Assembly: GCF_023159225.1 (NCBI RefSeq)
Contig: NC_063168.1
Span: forward strand, 39,855,562 to 39,919,561
DNA: 64,000 bases
Origin: Perognathus longimembris pacificus
Taxonomy: Eukaryota > Chordata > Mammalia > Rodentia > Heteromyidae
Reading direction: 5' to 3'
A model generated the notes under the pieces. It was not told the origin of the DNA and did not search any database. It saw only the letters and a program-made list of their open reading frames with translations. Below are positions 1 to 9,395 of the stretch, one piece after another. A program made the position numbers and the translations under genes. Every line of letters begins with the position of its first letter. Position 1 is the first letter of the stretch.

Positions 1-333
1 ATGAATGTCATTGGCAAAGAAATTGCTGCTAAGTGGGAGGTAATAAGTACTATGCATGACTTTAAGAACAACAGATCTGTGCTCTAAAACCTATCAGGTC
101 TTGCTCACTGCAAAGGGTAAAGCACTACTTTCATCTCCTGTAATTGCCAGAGGACGGGACACAGAGAGTGAACCAATCTAAGTCAAAATTACTTGATAAA
201 GAACCATGTGGAAACTGAACCCCGTGATTTCTGACTAGTCAAGGCATTGCATCTGCTCATGTGTCAGGAAAAGCAAACAGCCTTCCATACACTTCCTCAC
301 TATGTACCACTCATGTTATGCCCAGGTACTTAC

Positions 334-538
334 AGTGACATGCTCGTAGTCCTGCCCCAGTTCATGGGACCCTGCGACCACCTCCCTCTCAGCAATCCAC
401 TGCTCCAGGTCATCCACCTCCCGGTTGAGCTGGAATAACCTGTGCCTCTCATCCAGTTTGCCTCTCCTCTCTTCAGCAAGGTCCTTCAGGCCAGCATACA
501 GCTTATCCACTTTGGACTGCCGCATGCTAATGCGCTCA
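334..538 (-). CDS. SPTBN1: SPTBN1 exon, residues ~1666-1734 (repeats 13-14)
   Basis: This 205-nt exon is the most 3' one in the window. It encodes [13 protein letters not shown] to GQDYEHVT, the end of spectrin repeat 13 and the start of repeat 14. The acceptor reads TTTTTCAG|TGAGCG and completes a serine codon split AG|T with the exon before it. The donor is ACT|GTAAGT, phase 0. The heptad-like pattern and the conserved W of EQWIAER are typical of a triple-helical spectrin repeat. Translation then reads into the intron, so the next exon (starting MLQERF in the known protein) lies before position 1. Confidence 0.96.
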
Positions 539-1687
539 CTGAAAAAGGGGGAGAAAGGACATCTTAAATGTTAAGTTTCTTCTGGGGAGAAACAAAGGAG
601 GGAACGTTAATAAAAATGTTCTCTAAGGAAGCTTCTGTTTATACCTTTTAGTCTGAAAAAAATTTCTTCAATTTCAAATGAGAAAAGAGTTCTAATAAGT
701 AAACCAAATATAATAATTAAGACCAAAAGCCATCTTGAATGTAACAGTTGGGAGGAGGAAGGGCCCCTAACTGTATTACTGGCAATGCAAGTCAGTATTT
801 CCTTGAGATGTTAAAAGATATCACAAAATTCTGAAGCCACCATTCTCAGATACAGTGCTGCCAGTGACAGACAAGATACTGCTGTCTGGCACATACTGGC
901 CTCTACCTTCTCTAACTGTGTGTGTGCGTGCTCGCCCCTGGTCCTTGCTGTTCACGTTTTCTGGGTCTTGAGTGTGCTTTCAAAGAGGCTGAATCTTCTT
1001 TCCTTCAATTTCTACTCTGAATGATAGCCTCACAACAGGAAATTAGAGGGACAAGGACTTGCTGGTGCCCATGCCTGGGGGTAGAGAGGGAAGGAAGGGA
1101 GATTTTCTTGGGAATCTGATCATGAATATATTCACTGGCTTCATCTCTGCTTTGGCTTAACACACAAAGCTGATCTTTTTCTACTCTGAGTCATAAAAAG
1201 GCAATTCTAAAAATGCCTGAAATGTGTGCTCTTGAAGTTATCGCTCTTGACCCATGATAGTCACTGAGTACCACATATATGCCTATGTTTCCTCTAATAT
1301 GTTCTGAGTATTTGATGTGTAAAAGTTAGGATACCATTGTATTCTTTTCCCCCCTATAGGCCCACTGGTTTACTTATTTATTTATAGTGCTGGGGACCTT
1401 GAACATGCTAGGTGCATAGTCCACATCTGAGCTACATCCCCAGCCTACAGATCCTTACACTGTCTACCACTCACCTTCAAAGTAGTAACTGCCCTCCTAA
1501 TAAATTAGAGGACAATGTAACTTTTCATTCTTCCAGTTGATCTTAGGTTGTTGTATCTATGGTAATAACACTTTCCAAAGATCCCTGTTAGCACTAACTT
1601 AAGATGAATTCGGCCATTTTCATCTTGGGCAGTTTAGTAAGAGACTCTCCCTGAGGAATGGACAGCAGCCTTAAAAGAATCACTCAC
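539..1687. other. Intron between repeat-13 exons
   Basis: Intron of 1,149 bp. The only recognisable content is an antisense ID-like SINE fragment at about 1,370-1,446. The rest is unique AT-rich sequence in which I see nothing. Confidence 0.85.
1370..1446 (-). repeat. ID-like tRNA-derived SINE fragment
   Basis: Reverse complement of a degraded ID element. It keeps the GGGGACC...GAGCTACATCCCCAGCC signature (B box, then A box, in reverse) and is preceded by a TTTA-rich run that would be the tail. It is shorter and more diverged than the IDL-Geo copies, so it is probably older. Confidence 0.6.
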
Positions 1688-1818
1688 CTTTCAGGATGGC
1701 TGTCAGCCACCAGTGCCCGGCTTGTCTTGGAGAGCTGGTGTACTGTCTCAGCGTAGTCCTCCACGGCTTGTTCTAAAATTTGGTGTTTCTTCAACATGGA
1801 GACAGCACTCTGCTCATC
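1688..1818 (-). CDS. SPTBN1: SPTBN1 exon, residues ~1623-1666 (repeat 13)
   Basis: A 131-nt exon encoding DEQSAVSMLKKHQILEQ to VADSHPE plus the first two bases of a serine codon. Acceptor TTTGCAG|GATGAG, donor GAAAG|GTGAGT (phase 2). It supplies the middle helix of spectrin repeat 13. Its length is not a multiple of three, so skipping it would shift the frame. Confidence 0.96.
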
Positions 1819-2456
1819 CTGCAAAGAGATGGCTTGTTACAACCACAGTGGTCCCATTGGCCTGAGACCACCTTGAGGAACAAAAGGTTAATTGTGCAGT
1901 GGGACAGGAGGTAGGACAACCAGAAAGAAAACACTACAAATGTGGTATGATCATAAGCAGGAAATGTTCAGAGAGGATCATGGACTGGACAGCAAGAGGT
2001 TTCTACAAGGGAACACAATGACCCAGAGTGACCAAGGCCTTTCTGAGGTCCAGAGTCAAGTATAGGCAGGCCAAGTACACCCTGGCTGGTCACCATCCAC
2101 AGCCTGTCAAGTATAAAGATGAAACCTTAAAATACTTTAAAGGTATCAAAACCATTTGTATACTGTAGATCTTATGGCACTCTCCGTAGGATTCTGGCAA
2201 ATATCTTTATGCAAAAGAAGTGGCAGGATGAATCACAATGACGCACAATTCAGTCAAGAAGATGATGTGTTGAGGGTAAACAGAAGTCAGATTTTAGACA
2301 TCTCTGCACACTATGGTGCCTTTACAACACTCAAAGGAAGAAGCAAAAAGGTGGGTCACTGACAGAGCCACCAGCAAACACAAGGTGTGAATCTGAAGCC
2401 ACTCTGAGGAATGTGCCTCACACTTCCTCTCATGGAGGGCGAGAAGTCACTCTCAC
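1819..2456. other. Intron, no recognisable content
   Basis: Intron of 638 bp between the repeat-12/13 exon and the repeat-13 exon. I see no SINE, gene or structured element in it. Confidence 0.8.
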
Positions 2457-2738
2457 CTTGGCCTTCTCCTCAGACATCATGTACAGCTCTTGCTCGCTCA
2501 TCCATGCTTCGGCCTCAGCTGCATCAAAGTAGTATTGCTGGGCCTTGTGTGCCTCCTCAAGCCGCCGGTGGCGTTTCTCTGTCTCCTCAAAGAGGAGCCT
2601 CCACAGCTGCTCCAGGTTGGCGAGCCTCTGTCTAATGGCCTCAGCATTGAGGCTGCTGCTGTCAGTGACGATGTTTTGGCTTCTCTCTAAGATGTCATTG
2701 ATGCGAGGCTGGTGCCCCTGGATTTCTTTCTGGAGAGT
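2457..2738 (-). CDS. SPTBN1: SPTBN1 exon, residues ~1529-1622 (repeats 12-13)
   Basis: A 282-nt exon (94 codons, phase 0 at both ends) encoding TLQKEIQGHQPRIND to MMSEEKAK. Acceptor CCACACAG|ACTCTC, donor AAG|GTGAGA. It spans the end of repeat 12 and the first helix of repeat 13. Against the human protein as I remember it, this exon carries an unusual number of replacements (RINDIL, ANLEQLWRLLFEE), several changing charge, while most other exons look nearly unchanged. Skipping would keep the frame. Confidence 0.96.
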
Positions 2739-2892
2739 CTGTGTGGGAGCAGAACACACCCCAAGACTTATTAAATGATCATAGCCTGCTACTTATGTCA
2801 AACGGTTAGGAGCCAAGAACTTACAAGCCTTCTGAACTCTCTCATTGTCTCCGCCTTTATCAGGCTGAGCTAGCTAGAGCAGAAATGCTTAC

Positions 2893-2982
2893 CTGGTTTT
2901 TCTTTATTAGCAGCTGAACAGTCTGGAGGTTGTGGCCATGATCGGTGGAAGTTGCCAAAGGCATCCTCTCGCCAACCCACAA
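2893..2982 (-). CDS. SPTBN1: SPTBN1 exon, residues ~1499-1528 (repeat 12)
   Basis: A 90-nt exon of exactly 30 codons, [12 protein letters not shown] to LLIKKNQ, within spectrin repeat 12. Acceptor TTTCTAG|TTGTGG, donor CAG|GTAAGC. It has no long open frame of its own and was found by translating between the splice sites. Phase 0 at both ends, so it is a potential in-frame cassette. The intron 3' of it is only 154 bp. Confidence 0.95.
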
Positions 2983-3761
2983 CTAGAAAGAATTGTAAAT
3001 AAGTGGTCAGGACTGCACAGAAGGACAAATATTTGACACGCACAATAGCAGGACCACTGGCTTCAGAGAGTGTGCCAAATTCTTTTTCAAAGGGCCATCA
3101 GAGGCGAGCAATGGTCCTATGGAACTTAGCTCTCTGGCAAGTCTTTCAAATCCCACCTCATCCTCAATGCCAGAGCCTTACGGTTACTTTTTTTTTTTTT
3201 AAGCACTAACATTCTGGAGTATATCAAGGCACAGTGGCACATGCTTATAATCCTAGTGCCTCAGGAGGTTATGATTGGAGGGGATCAGGTTCCAGGCCAG
3301 GTTAGGCAAAAATGTTCACAAGACTCCATCTCAACCAAAGGAACTAGACACAATTACATCCACTTGCCATCCCAACCACAGAGGGAAGTGCAAAATAGGC
3401 AGATCCTGGTTCAGGCACATGGCTGGGCAAAAAGTGAGACTGTGTCAAAATAAACCAATGCAAAAAAAAAAAAAAAAAAAGGTTGTAAGTATGCTTCAGT
3501 TGTAGAGTGTCTGCTTGGCAAGTATGAAGCTGGGTTCAAACCCTAGTATCACCAAAGGGGAGAAAAAACAAATCTGCATTTATCTTCAGAAAACCAGAAA
3601 ATGGAGTTGTACTGTGTGGGAGGGGGAAAAACCCCTGGAAAAGAGGAGAATATGGGCTGTGAAAGCTCAGCTCACTGATGTGGCCCAAAGTGAGCATAAC
3701 ACACAAGTGAGAATGTGGGCTTCTGGAAAGGCAAAGTTATTTGTGGCAAGGGACTACTCAC
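2983..3761. other. Intron with composite B1/ID-type SINE
   Basis: Intron of 779 bp. It holds one composite 7SL/ID-type SINE at about 3,225-3,560; I see nothing else in it. Confidence 0.8.
3225..3560 (+). repeat. Composite SINE: 7SL (B1-like) part, A-run, ID-like monomer
   Basis: The left part begins GGCACAGTGGCACATGC with TAATCC and CTCAGGAGG, as in B1/Alu. A second stretch ends GAGACTGTGTCAAAATAA like a 7SL-derived 3' end. An A-run (3,462-3,480) follows, then an ID-like tRNA-derived part with GTAGAGTGTCTGCTTGGCAAG and GGGTTCAAACCC. The order B1, A-run, ID matches the known B1-dID type. Strongly diverged. Confidence 0.6.
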
Positions 3762-3986
3762 AATCTCATCCTCCACGTCCCTGTTGAACTGATGGATCTC
3801 TTTGGAGGCCAGCAGATTATGCTTCCTTTCATTCAAGGGTTCGAGCAGCTCCATGAACTTGGTTTGCACGGTGAGGCGCTTGCTGTCTACCTCATCGGTG
3901 CTCTTCCCTTCCTGACTCAGCGCTTGGGCCTGGCTCTGGAGCTCCTCAATCTCTTTCTTCCGTACTTCCATTTGGTTTTCCAGCAT
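3762..3986 (-). CDS. SPTBN1: SPTBN1 exon, residues ~1424-1498 (repeats 11-12), caspase site
   Basis: A 225-nt exon (75 codons, phase 0) encoding MLENQMEVRKKEIEELQ to NRDVEDEI. Acceptor GACTTTTAG|ATGCTG, donor ATT|GTGAGT. It contains STDEVDSKR. By my residue count DEVD ends at D1457, matching the caspase-3 cleavage site reported for human beta-II spectrin. The DEVD codons lie at 3,885-3,896 and the motif is intact. The exon forms the linker and first helix region at the repeat 11-12 boundary. Confidence 0.96.
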
Positions 3987-6013
3987 CTAAAAGTCAAAGA
4001 CTTTGCGTCAGAGCAGGGGAAACACAGATGTACCTATGACGTATTTGTTTAGTGTACTGGCTAAAAGGGAAGACTGAAGAATAACAGTAGAAAGTCCAAG
4101 AAATGGCTCTACCATCAATCAATCTACTAGTCAGTAATCCAGTTCATCAGATGATGCGGAAACATCCCTTTCTAGGATTTTAGAGCTTTGAATAACATTC
4201 AAACGTGTCCATGAACCTGAGGAAGGAAATGACAGGGGAGATAATTCATTACGGAAGAAGGACAGCTTTTATTTGCCTGTCCAGGAACCAGTTTCATCCT
4301 TAGAAAGGACTTGTGGCTGGTCTTGAAGCTCCAGTTCATTTAAGGAAGGTAATATTATCTTCCTTCATTTCTTTGGTCAAAAAGCTGACGAAGGTCATGC
4401 TGAACAATCATTGGAACACATAATAGTTGTTCATTTAAAGACAATGGGTACAAGTGAAAGCAGAATTCTCTTGCTTAGGAATTATCACACAGGGAAGACC
4501 ACATACAGACAACTTGGGAAAAACAGGTTTTTCATTTGTGTACAGATTTGACTCCATTCCCTTCCTGCACAGTTAACTTACAGAGCAGAGTGACCAAGTC
4601 ATCTAGCTAAAGGCAAGGTCAGTGTCACTTTGGATGAAGCAGCCAGCCTCAGTGCTCAGTCACAACTGTCCTGTTAGTGACTGCTTCTCCTCACAGCTGC
4701 AGGAACTAGGACTCAGGCTGCAGAGCAGCCAGGAGCCACTGGAAGGTTCTGCCACGCATGTGCTTCTCTCAACCTCAAGGCAACTGTTTTCTCATTAATT
4801 CAGCAAATTTATTTGCCTTTTGAGCCATCTGTTGTGATACAGAAATCTGGAAAAAACTCAAATTTCTTCTATGGTTTCTAAGGTACCTTGAATAATTTGA
4901 ATAGCTGACAGCTATCTATATACTAGACAACCAACAATGTAAATATGATACTTTCATTTGCATGAGATGCATAGCTGGATAAAATAGCTATAAAATGGTA
5001 TTTTAAAAAGTGTTCCCAGAGTGAAGGGTACACTAGGGCAGAGGCGGGCTTTTGGTACTGTGGCAAGGGAAAGTGATGAGCTGCCTTTTGTTGCCAGCCG
5101 GGGACAAGGACATGGCCCCGCTCCCACCCAGCTGTCCACAATTGCTAGGCAGCCAAGATGTCAGTTGCTATAGCGCCCAAGGCCTGTGGGCCACCTACCA
5201 CTGGGTCCTCGATAAAGTGGAGCTGATGCTGCCAGGGAAACTGAGGCTTTTGTACAACCACCCGGCAAGTCCTTGGACAGTTTTTTTCTGGGCTCCTATT
5301 ATGAAATGGGGGTTGGTGCTGGCTGGATTGGCTGACATGGCCAGACCTGCAGATAAACTCAGCACAGGTCAGTCCAGTGTTTTGATGGCTATAGGGTTTA
5401 TTTGGTCAAGATATTCACTTGTAATTATACCTAAAAATTGGAGTCTGTTTGCCATTAATTTCTTCCTGGGGACAGCAGACGCCTCTCAGCTCTTTAGAAC
5501 TTGGAGATATAATCAAGAACTAAAATCTAAAGGCATCAATTAAAAAAAGAGTTCCTGATCACCTGAACAACCTAGATATGGACATAACCACTGGGACCTA
5601 GCTTATTATTGGAAAGGTGATATAACTGTGCTAACGCTTGGAAGGCACTAGAGAAAATATAATCAACTGTAACTATAGACTAGTGCTTAATTCCACAGAT
5701 AAATAAAGCAAACATTTAATGAGTCTCTCTTTACATATAACTTTAAAGGAACCTATCTGTGGATATCATGTTTATCAGTTAAAACAATTTTCTACCATTT
5801 GTTCTTAATAAATCATACTTGATCATTCAAAAAAAAAAAGTGTTCCCATGCTGACACCCAATACTTTTACTGACACTTTTTCTAGTTGCCTTTGGAAATG
5901 CCCCATGATGCTGTCAGAGCAAAGCACTTTGCTGGGCATTAAATCCCTTCACAAGGAAGGTAGCTGGCTGAAACCAGGCAAAGCCCAAGGAGGCTGCTGC
6001 CTTGTCCACTTGC
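3987..6013. other. Intron containing an MPC2 retrocopy; non-canonical GC 5' splice site
   Basis: Intron of 2,027 bp in repeat 11. It starts (gene direction) with GC at 6,013-6,012 rather than GT and ends with AG. A processed MPC2 copy occupies 5,019-5,834. The stretch 3,987-5,004 looks unique, and I see nothing else in it. Confidence 0.85.
5005..5848 (+). pseudogene. MPC2: Processed MPC2 (mitochondrial pyruvate carrier 2) retrocopy with target-site duplications
   Basis: An intronless copy of MPC2 mRNA lies antisense to SPTBN1. MPC2 is half of the inner-membrane pyruvate carrier. The body (5,019-5,834) is flanked by the direct repeat AAAAAGTGTTCCCA at 5,005-5,018 and 5,835-5,848; the site TTTT/AAAAAG suits L1 endonuclease. 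An open frame runs through WATYHWVLDKVELMLP, FFWAPIMKWGLV and WSRYSLVIIPKNWSLF to a stop at 5,541-5,543, then a 3'UTR with AATAAA (5,807-5,812) and a poly(A) run. The ATG at the expected position (5,158) is out of frame through an indel, but an upstream ATG at 5,052 is in frame and would give a 163-residue product. Several Arg-to-Trp changes look like CpG decay. Probably a pseudogene; expression is not excluded. Confidence 0.92.
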
Positions 6014-6277
6014 CTGTTGCTTTTTCAGCAGGATGTTGACGCTGGTAAGGTCTTTGCCATAATCGTCAGATTGGATCTGGCTCTCCAGGCCATGCAGCCA
6101 TTTATCCAGATCTGCGCAGCTCTGGGTGAAAAGTTCAGCTTTGTTTGCATCGAAGAGCCGCTGGGCCTTGGTCTGGGTGGTGGATTCAAGGACTTCCCAC
6201 ATTTTATGTAAACCAGTGAGTTTCTCCTTCACCACGGCTTCTGTCTCAGGCTTTTCTGAAATGAGCTGCATTCCTTC
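6014..6277 (-). CDS. SPTBN1: SPTBN1 exon, residues ~1336-1423 (repeats 10-11), GC donor
   Basis: A 264-nt exon (88 codons, phase 0) encoding EGMQLISEKPETE to SVNILLKKQQ. Acceptor TTTTCCAG|GAAGGA. The donor is CAG|GCAAGT: a GC 5' splice site that otherwise fits the consensus perfectly, as is usual for GC-AG introns. No GT nearby would keep the frame. SQIQSDDYGKDL is the recurring helix-B motif of beta spectrin repeats. Skipping this exon would also keep the frame. Confidence 0.95.
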
Positions 6278-7347
6278 CTGGAAAACACAAACCAGTGTGG
6301 TTATAATTAAATACAATTTGCAAGAGAATAAATGTCACTGTGTAAAACAAACCCAAGATATTTGATCTATGATTTACCCATTCATTCAGCATACACATGC
6401 TTACATTCACACAGTCTTCCCACAAGAAGTTCCCACTGAATAAAATCAACAACAGTCTCATCTACACACAACAAGGTTTCAGGAAAGTATATCCCTAAAT
6501 GCTACATGCAGAAATGGTATCAACTGGAGCAATGAGATATTTAGTGCTAATAAGCCAAGGTTTCATTTCCTTCACTTCATGCCCCAGAGACCATACTCAA
6601 CACACCTTCCTAACTCGTAAGAGCCAGGTACAATATAGTAGGTATGAAGGGAGAGAAAGGAGGATGGGGAACTCTTGGTGCTGAGTTGAAGTGCCTGGTG
6701 GTTCATAGCAGTCACACATGGAAGATTTAAACACACAGTTTTTTGGTTTTTTTTTTTTTTTTTTTTTTTGCCAGTCCTGGGGCTGTTCCTGAGCTCCTTT
6801 TGACTAAGGCTAGCACTCTACCACTTGAGCCACAGCACCACTGCCATCTTTTTCTGCAATTAATTGGAAATAAGAGTCTCACAGATTTTCCTGCCTGCGC
6901 TGGCTTCAAACTGTGATCCTCCTGAGTAGCTAGCTAGGCCCATAGGCATGAGCCACCAGCACCCAGCAAACACATAGTATTTTAACATCTTGTGTCACTC
7001 TGTCTGATAAAGCTGATCACAGTAAAACAAGATAGAAGGACTGAGGGGTCCATTGTCCACCTATAGCAGCAGAAGAGATGCCTAAAGACCAAGTATTCTT
7101 TTGAAGATGAGCCAGAAGTTTTCTGTGACTCTCAGTTGGGTTTCTGTTTTCGCCCTTCTGGTCTGCTGAAGTCACCAACTGGCAAGCCAGAGGGGGACTG
7201 CCACTGGCTGTGGAACTTCCATAAATGACCACATAGGCTCAAACATGCTGAAGAAAAGTGTGAGTGCATCTACACCCCCAGCTTCACCTTCTCCTCCTCA
7301 TGGCCATCACACGACCACAAGGGCCCGCATCAAACCTTTTAACCCAC
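6278..7347. other. Intron with one antisense B1-Geo SINE
   Basis: Intron of 1,070 bp. It holds a minus-strand B1-Geo SINE at 6,739-6,967; the remainder shows nothing recognisable. Confidence 0.8.
6739..6967 (-). repeat. B1-Geo composite SINE
   Basis: Minus-strand copy starting with a long T-run (poly-A tail in reverse), then the Geo half (GCCAGTCCTGGGG, CTAGCACTCTACCACTTGAG), the linker TTAATTGGAAATAAGAGTCTC and the B1-like half ending GGCATGAGCCACCAGCACCC. In forward sense it is a 7SL-like left monomer joined to a Geo right monomer. Confidence 0.8.
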
Positions 7348-7494
7348 CTTCTCAATTTTGTCAAGCCATTCTTTGTTGGATGCAAGTTCTGCCATAAATG
7401 CTTGATGCTTCAACCATTTACTGTGCAGATTTCTGGCTTCATCATAAGACATGTCCTGGGCTGTAAGCATCTTCTCATTGATCCAGAGAGAAAG
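7348..7494 (-). CDS. SPTBN1: SPTBN1 exon, residues ~1287-1335 (repeat 10)
   Basis: A 147-nt exon (49 codons, phase 0) encoding [15 protein letters not shown] to KEWLDKIEK, the core of spectrin repeat 10. Acceptor is a T-run then CAG|CTTTCT; the donor is AAG|GTGGGT. The conserved first-helix W (LWINEK) and the WLDKIEK end are typical of the fold. It has no long open frame of its own and was placed by translation. Confidence 0.95.
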
Positions 7495-7926
7495 CTGAAA
7501 AAAAAAAAACCCACAACAAAAAAAATTAGGATGTTTTTAGAGACTGTCATTATACATATCAGCATTTTTCACTTCCTAGAAAGGGTTGTATTGTTATAGT
7601 ATGAATATGGCATACTTCCATGTCAATGCAAAACCAGATGTTTAACTTTGCAACTCTGATCTACAAGTATCCATTATAAAGAAGTCTATACCCAAGCTAG
7701 GTCTAAAGACTGCATACGTAATATGAAACCTAGAAGTACAAAAATAATGAGCCAACTTCCAAACTAGATGACACTCTCAACCAACTTTTCCCAAAGGCTT
7801 GTGTTTAAAATTATGCTCTCATTAGTCCAAGTGAAAACCTTTCCTTCCTTCCCTATATTGTATCCATCCTGATTGTCTTTTAATTCATTGACAATCATGT
7901 TCTTTTGGTTCTTTCTATTTAAAAAA

Positions 7927-8164
7927 AAATCCTAGGGGCTGGGAATGTGGCTTAGTGGTAGAGTGCTTAGCTAGCATACATGAAAGTCCTGGGTTCGATT
8001 CCTCAGCACCACATATACAGAAAAAGCCAGAAGTGGCGCTGTGGCTCAAGTGGTAGTAGAGTGCTAACCTTGAACAAAAAGAAGCCAGGGACAGTGCTCA
8101 GGCCCTGAGTTCAAGCCCCAGGACTGGCAAAAATAATAATAATAATAAAATAAAGTAAATCCTA
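7927..8164 (+). repeat. IDL-Geo dimeric SINE with target-site duplication
   Basis: Full dimer of the older type (GGGGCTGGGAATGTGGCTTAG start, GAGTTCAAGCCCC in the Geo half), body about 7,935-8,156. The tail is an (AAT)n-like run. Flanking direct repeat AAATCCTA at 7,927-7,934 and 8,157-8,164. Confidence 0.9.
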
Positions 8165-9148
8165 ACAAACCAATCTACTCATCTACACCCCTCCCTCCCA
8201 TAAGTACATGATGAGGATGCCAAAAGGCACAAACACCTTGTTTGCTGTAGGTAGGGCTAAAGCAACAACGATGCCCTGTCAACATTTCCTTCAAATCCAA
8301 GTCACCTTTGTTTTCTATTGCCTCTAGATCTCTGTAGAACCTTCCATTCAGACCAAGAATACTTGGTTCTAAAGTCTTCCATGTCTACTTGGAACTGAGT
8401 TCTTAACAGTCATGCTAAGTCTGTCAGCCGCTGACAGACAGATGAGAAGAAGTTCATTCAAGATGTTTGGGGCAGGACTCAATTCAGTGACAGGCTCTGA
8501 AACACATCTTCTGTTGCTTTTCTCTCCGTGTGGTCCATTTTTCCATCTAGCCTACAAATGCCAAGTTGGTTCTCCCCTCCTGGGTATTACCCCGACGAAT
8601 ATCTCCTTGGCAGGAGATATGGGAGAACTCAGTTGTCAGGTTTGGTTGGTTGAACCTTCAGGGACCATCTGCCTTCTCCCAAGTAACAGGAAGAAGTTCA
8701 CTGGCGTATTAAGTTTACACTTGACTATCTTCATCATCTTACTTCCCAATATCTACAAATGGCAGTAGTACCAAGAGAAAGAAAGTACTGTAGCATCAAT
8801 GTTGCCAAAGCCATTCACTTACACTCTGGTCACTGCTGGGATGGGAATGATCACATTCCCTTCAACAATAGAAGGTCTATTCTCTAAAAGTGATGTCATG
8901 GGTGCCACACAGGCGACTGGGGGACTTCTGGCTCTGAGGGTGAGTGAACCTGGGCACCAGCTCTACCTCTCTCATGCTCTTCAAATGAAGAAGATTCAGA
9001 GGAAGCAAGGTTTGAAATCAAAAGGTAGCAAGACCACTGATGTCATTTTTTACTGAGGTAATTAAACTAATAAATCTTAAAATGCCCTTTGTAATAAGTC
9101 ATTGATTTCTCACACAAAACTCCAAATACTTAAATATCCAATTTAAAA

Positions 9149-9395
9149 GAATTATCTATTTTCGTGGGCTGGGGATATGGCCTAGTGGCAAGAGTGCTTG
9201 CCTCCTATACATGAGGCCCTGGGTTCAATTCCCCAGCACCACATATACAGAAAATGGCCAGAGGGGGCGCTGTGGCTCAAGTGGCAGAGTGCTAGCCTTG
9301 AGCAAAAAGAAGCCAGGGACAGTGCTCAGGCCCTGAGTCCAAGCCCCAAGACTGGCCAAAAAAAAAAAAAAAAAAAAAAAGAATTATCTATTTTC
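9149..9395 (+). repeat. IDL-Geo dimeric SINE with 15-bp target-site duplication
   Basis: Full dimer of the GGGGATATGGCCTAG / GAGTCCAAG type with a pure A tail. The direct repeat GAATTATCTATTTTC lies at 9,149-9,163 and 9,381-9,395. The perfect duplication and clean tail suggest a fairly recent insertion. Confidence 0.93.

Noticed and set aside
7935..8010. tRNA-like sequence with A and B boxes
   Set aside because: It is the left monomer of IDL-Geo; it lacks a proper acceptor stem and ends in SINE sequence, so it is not a tRNA gene.
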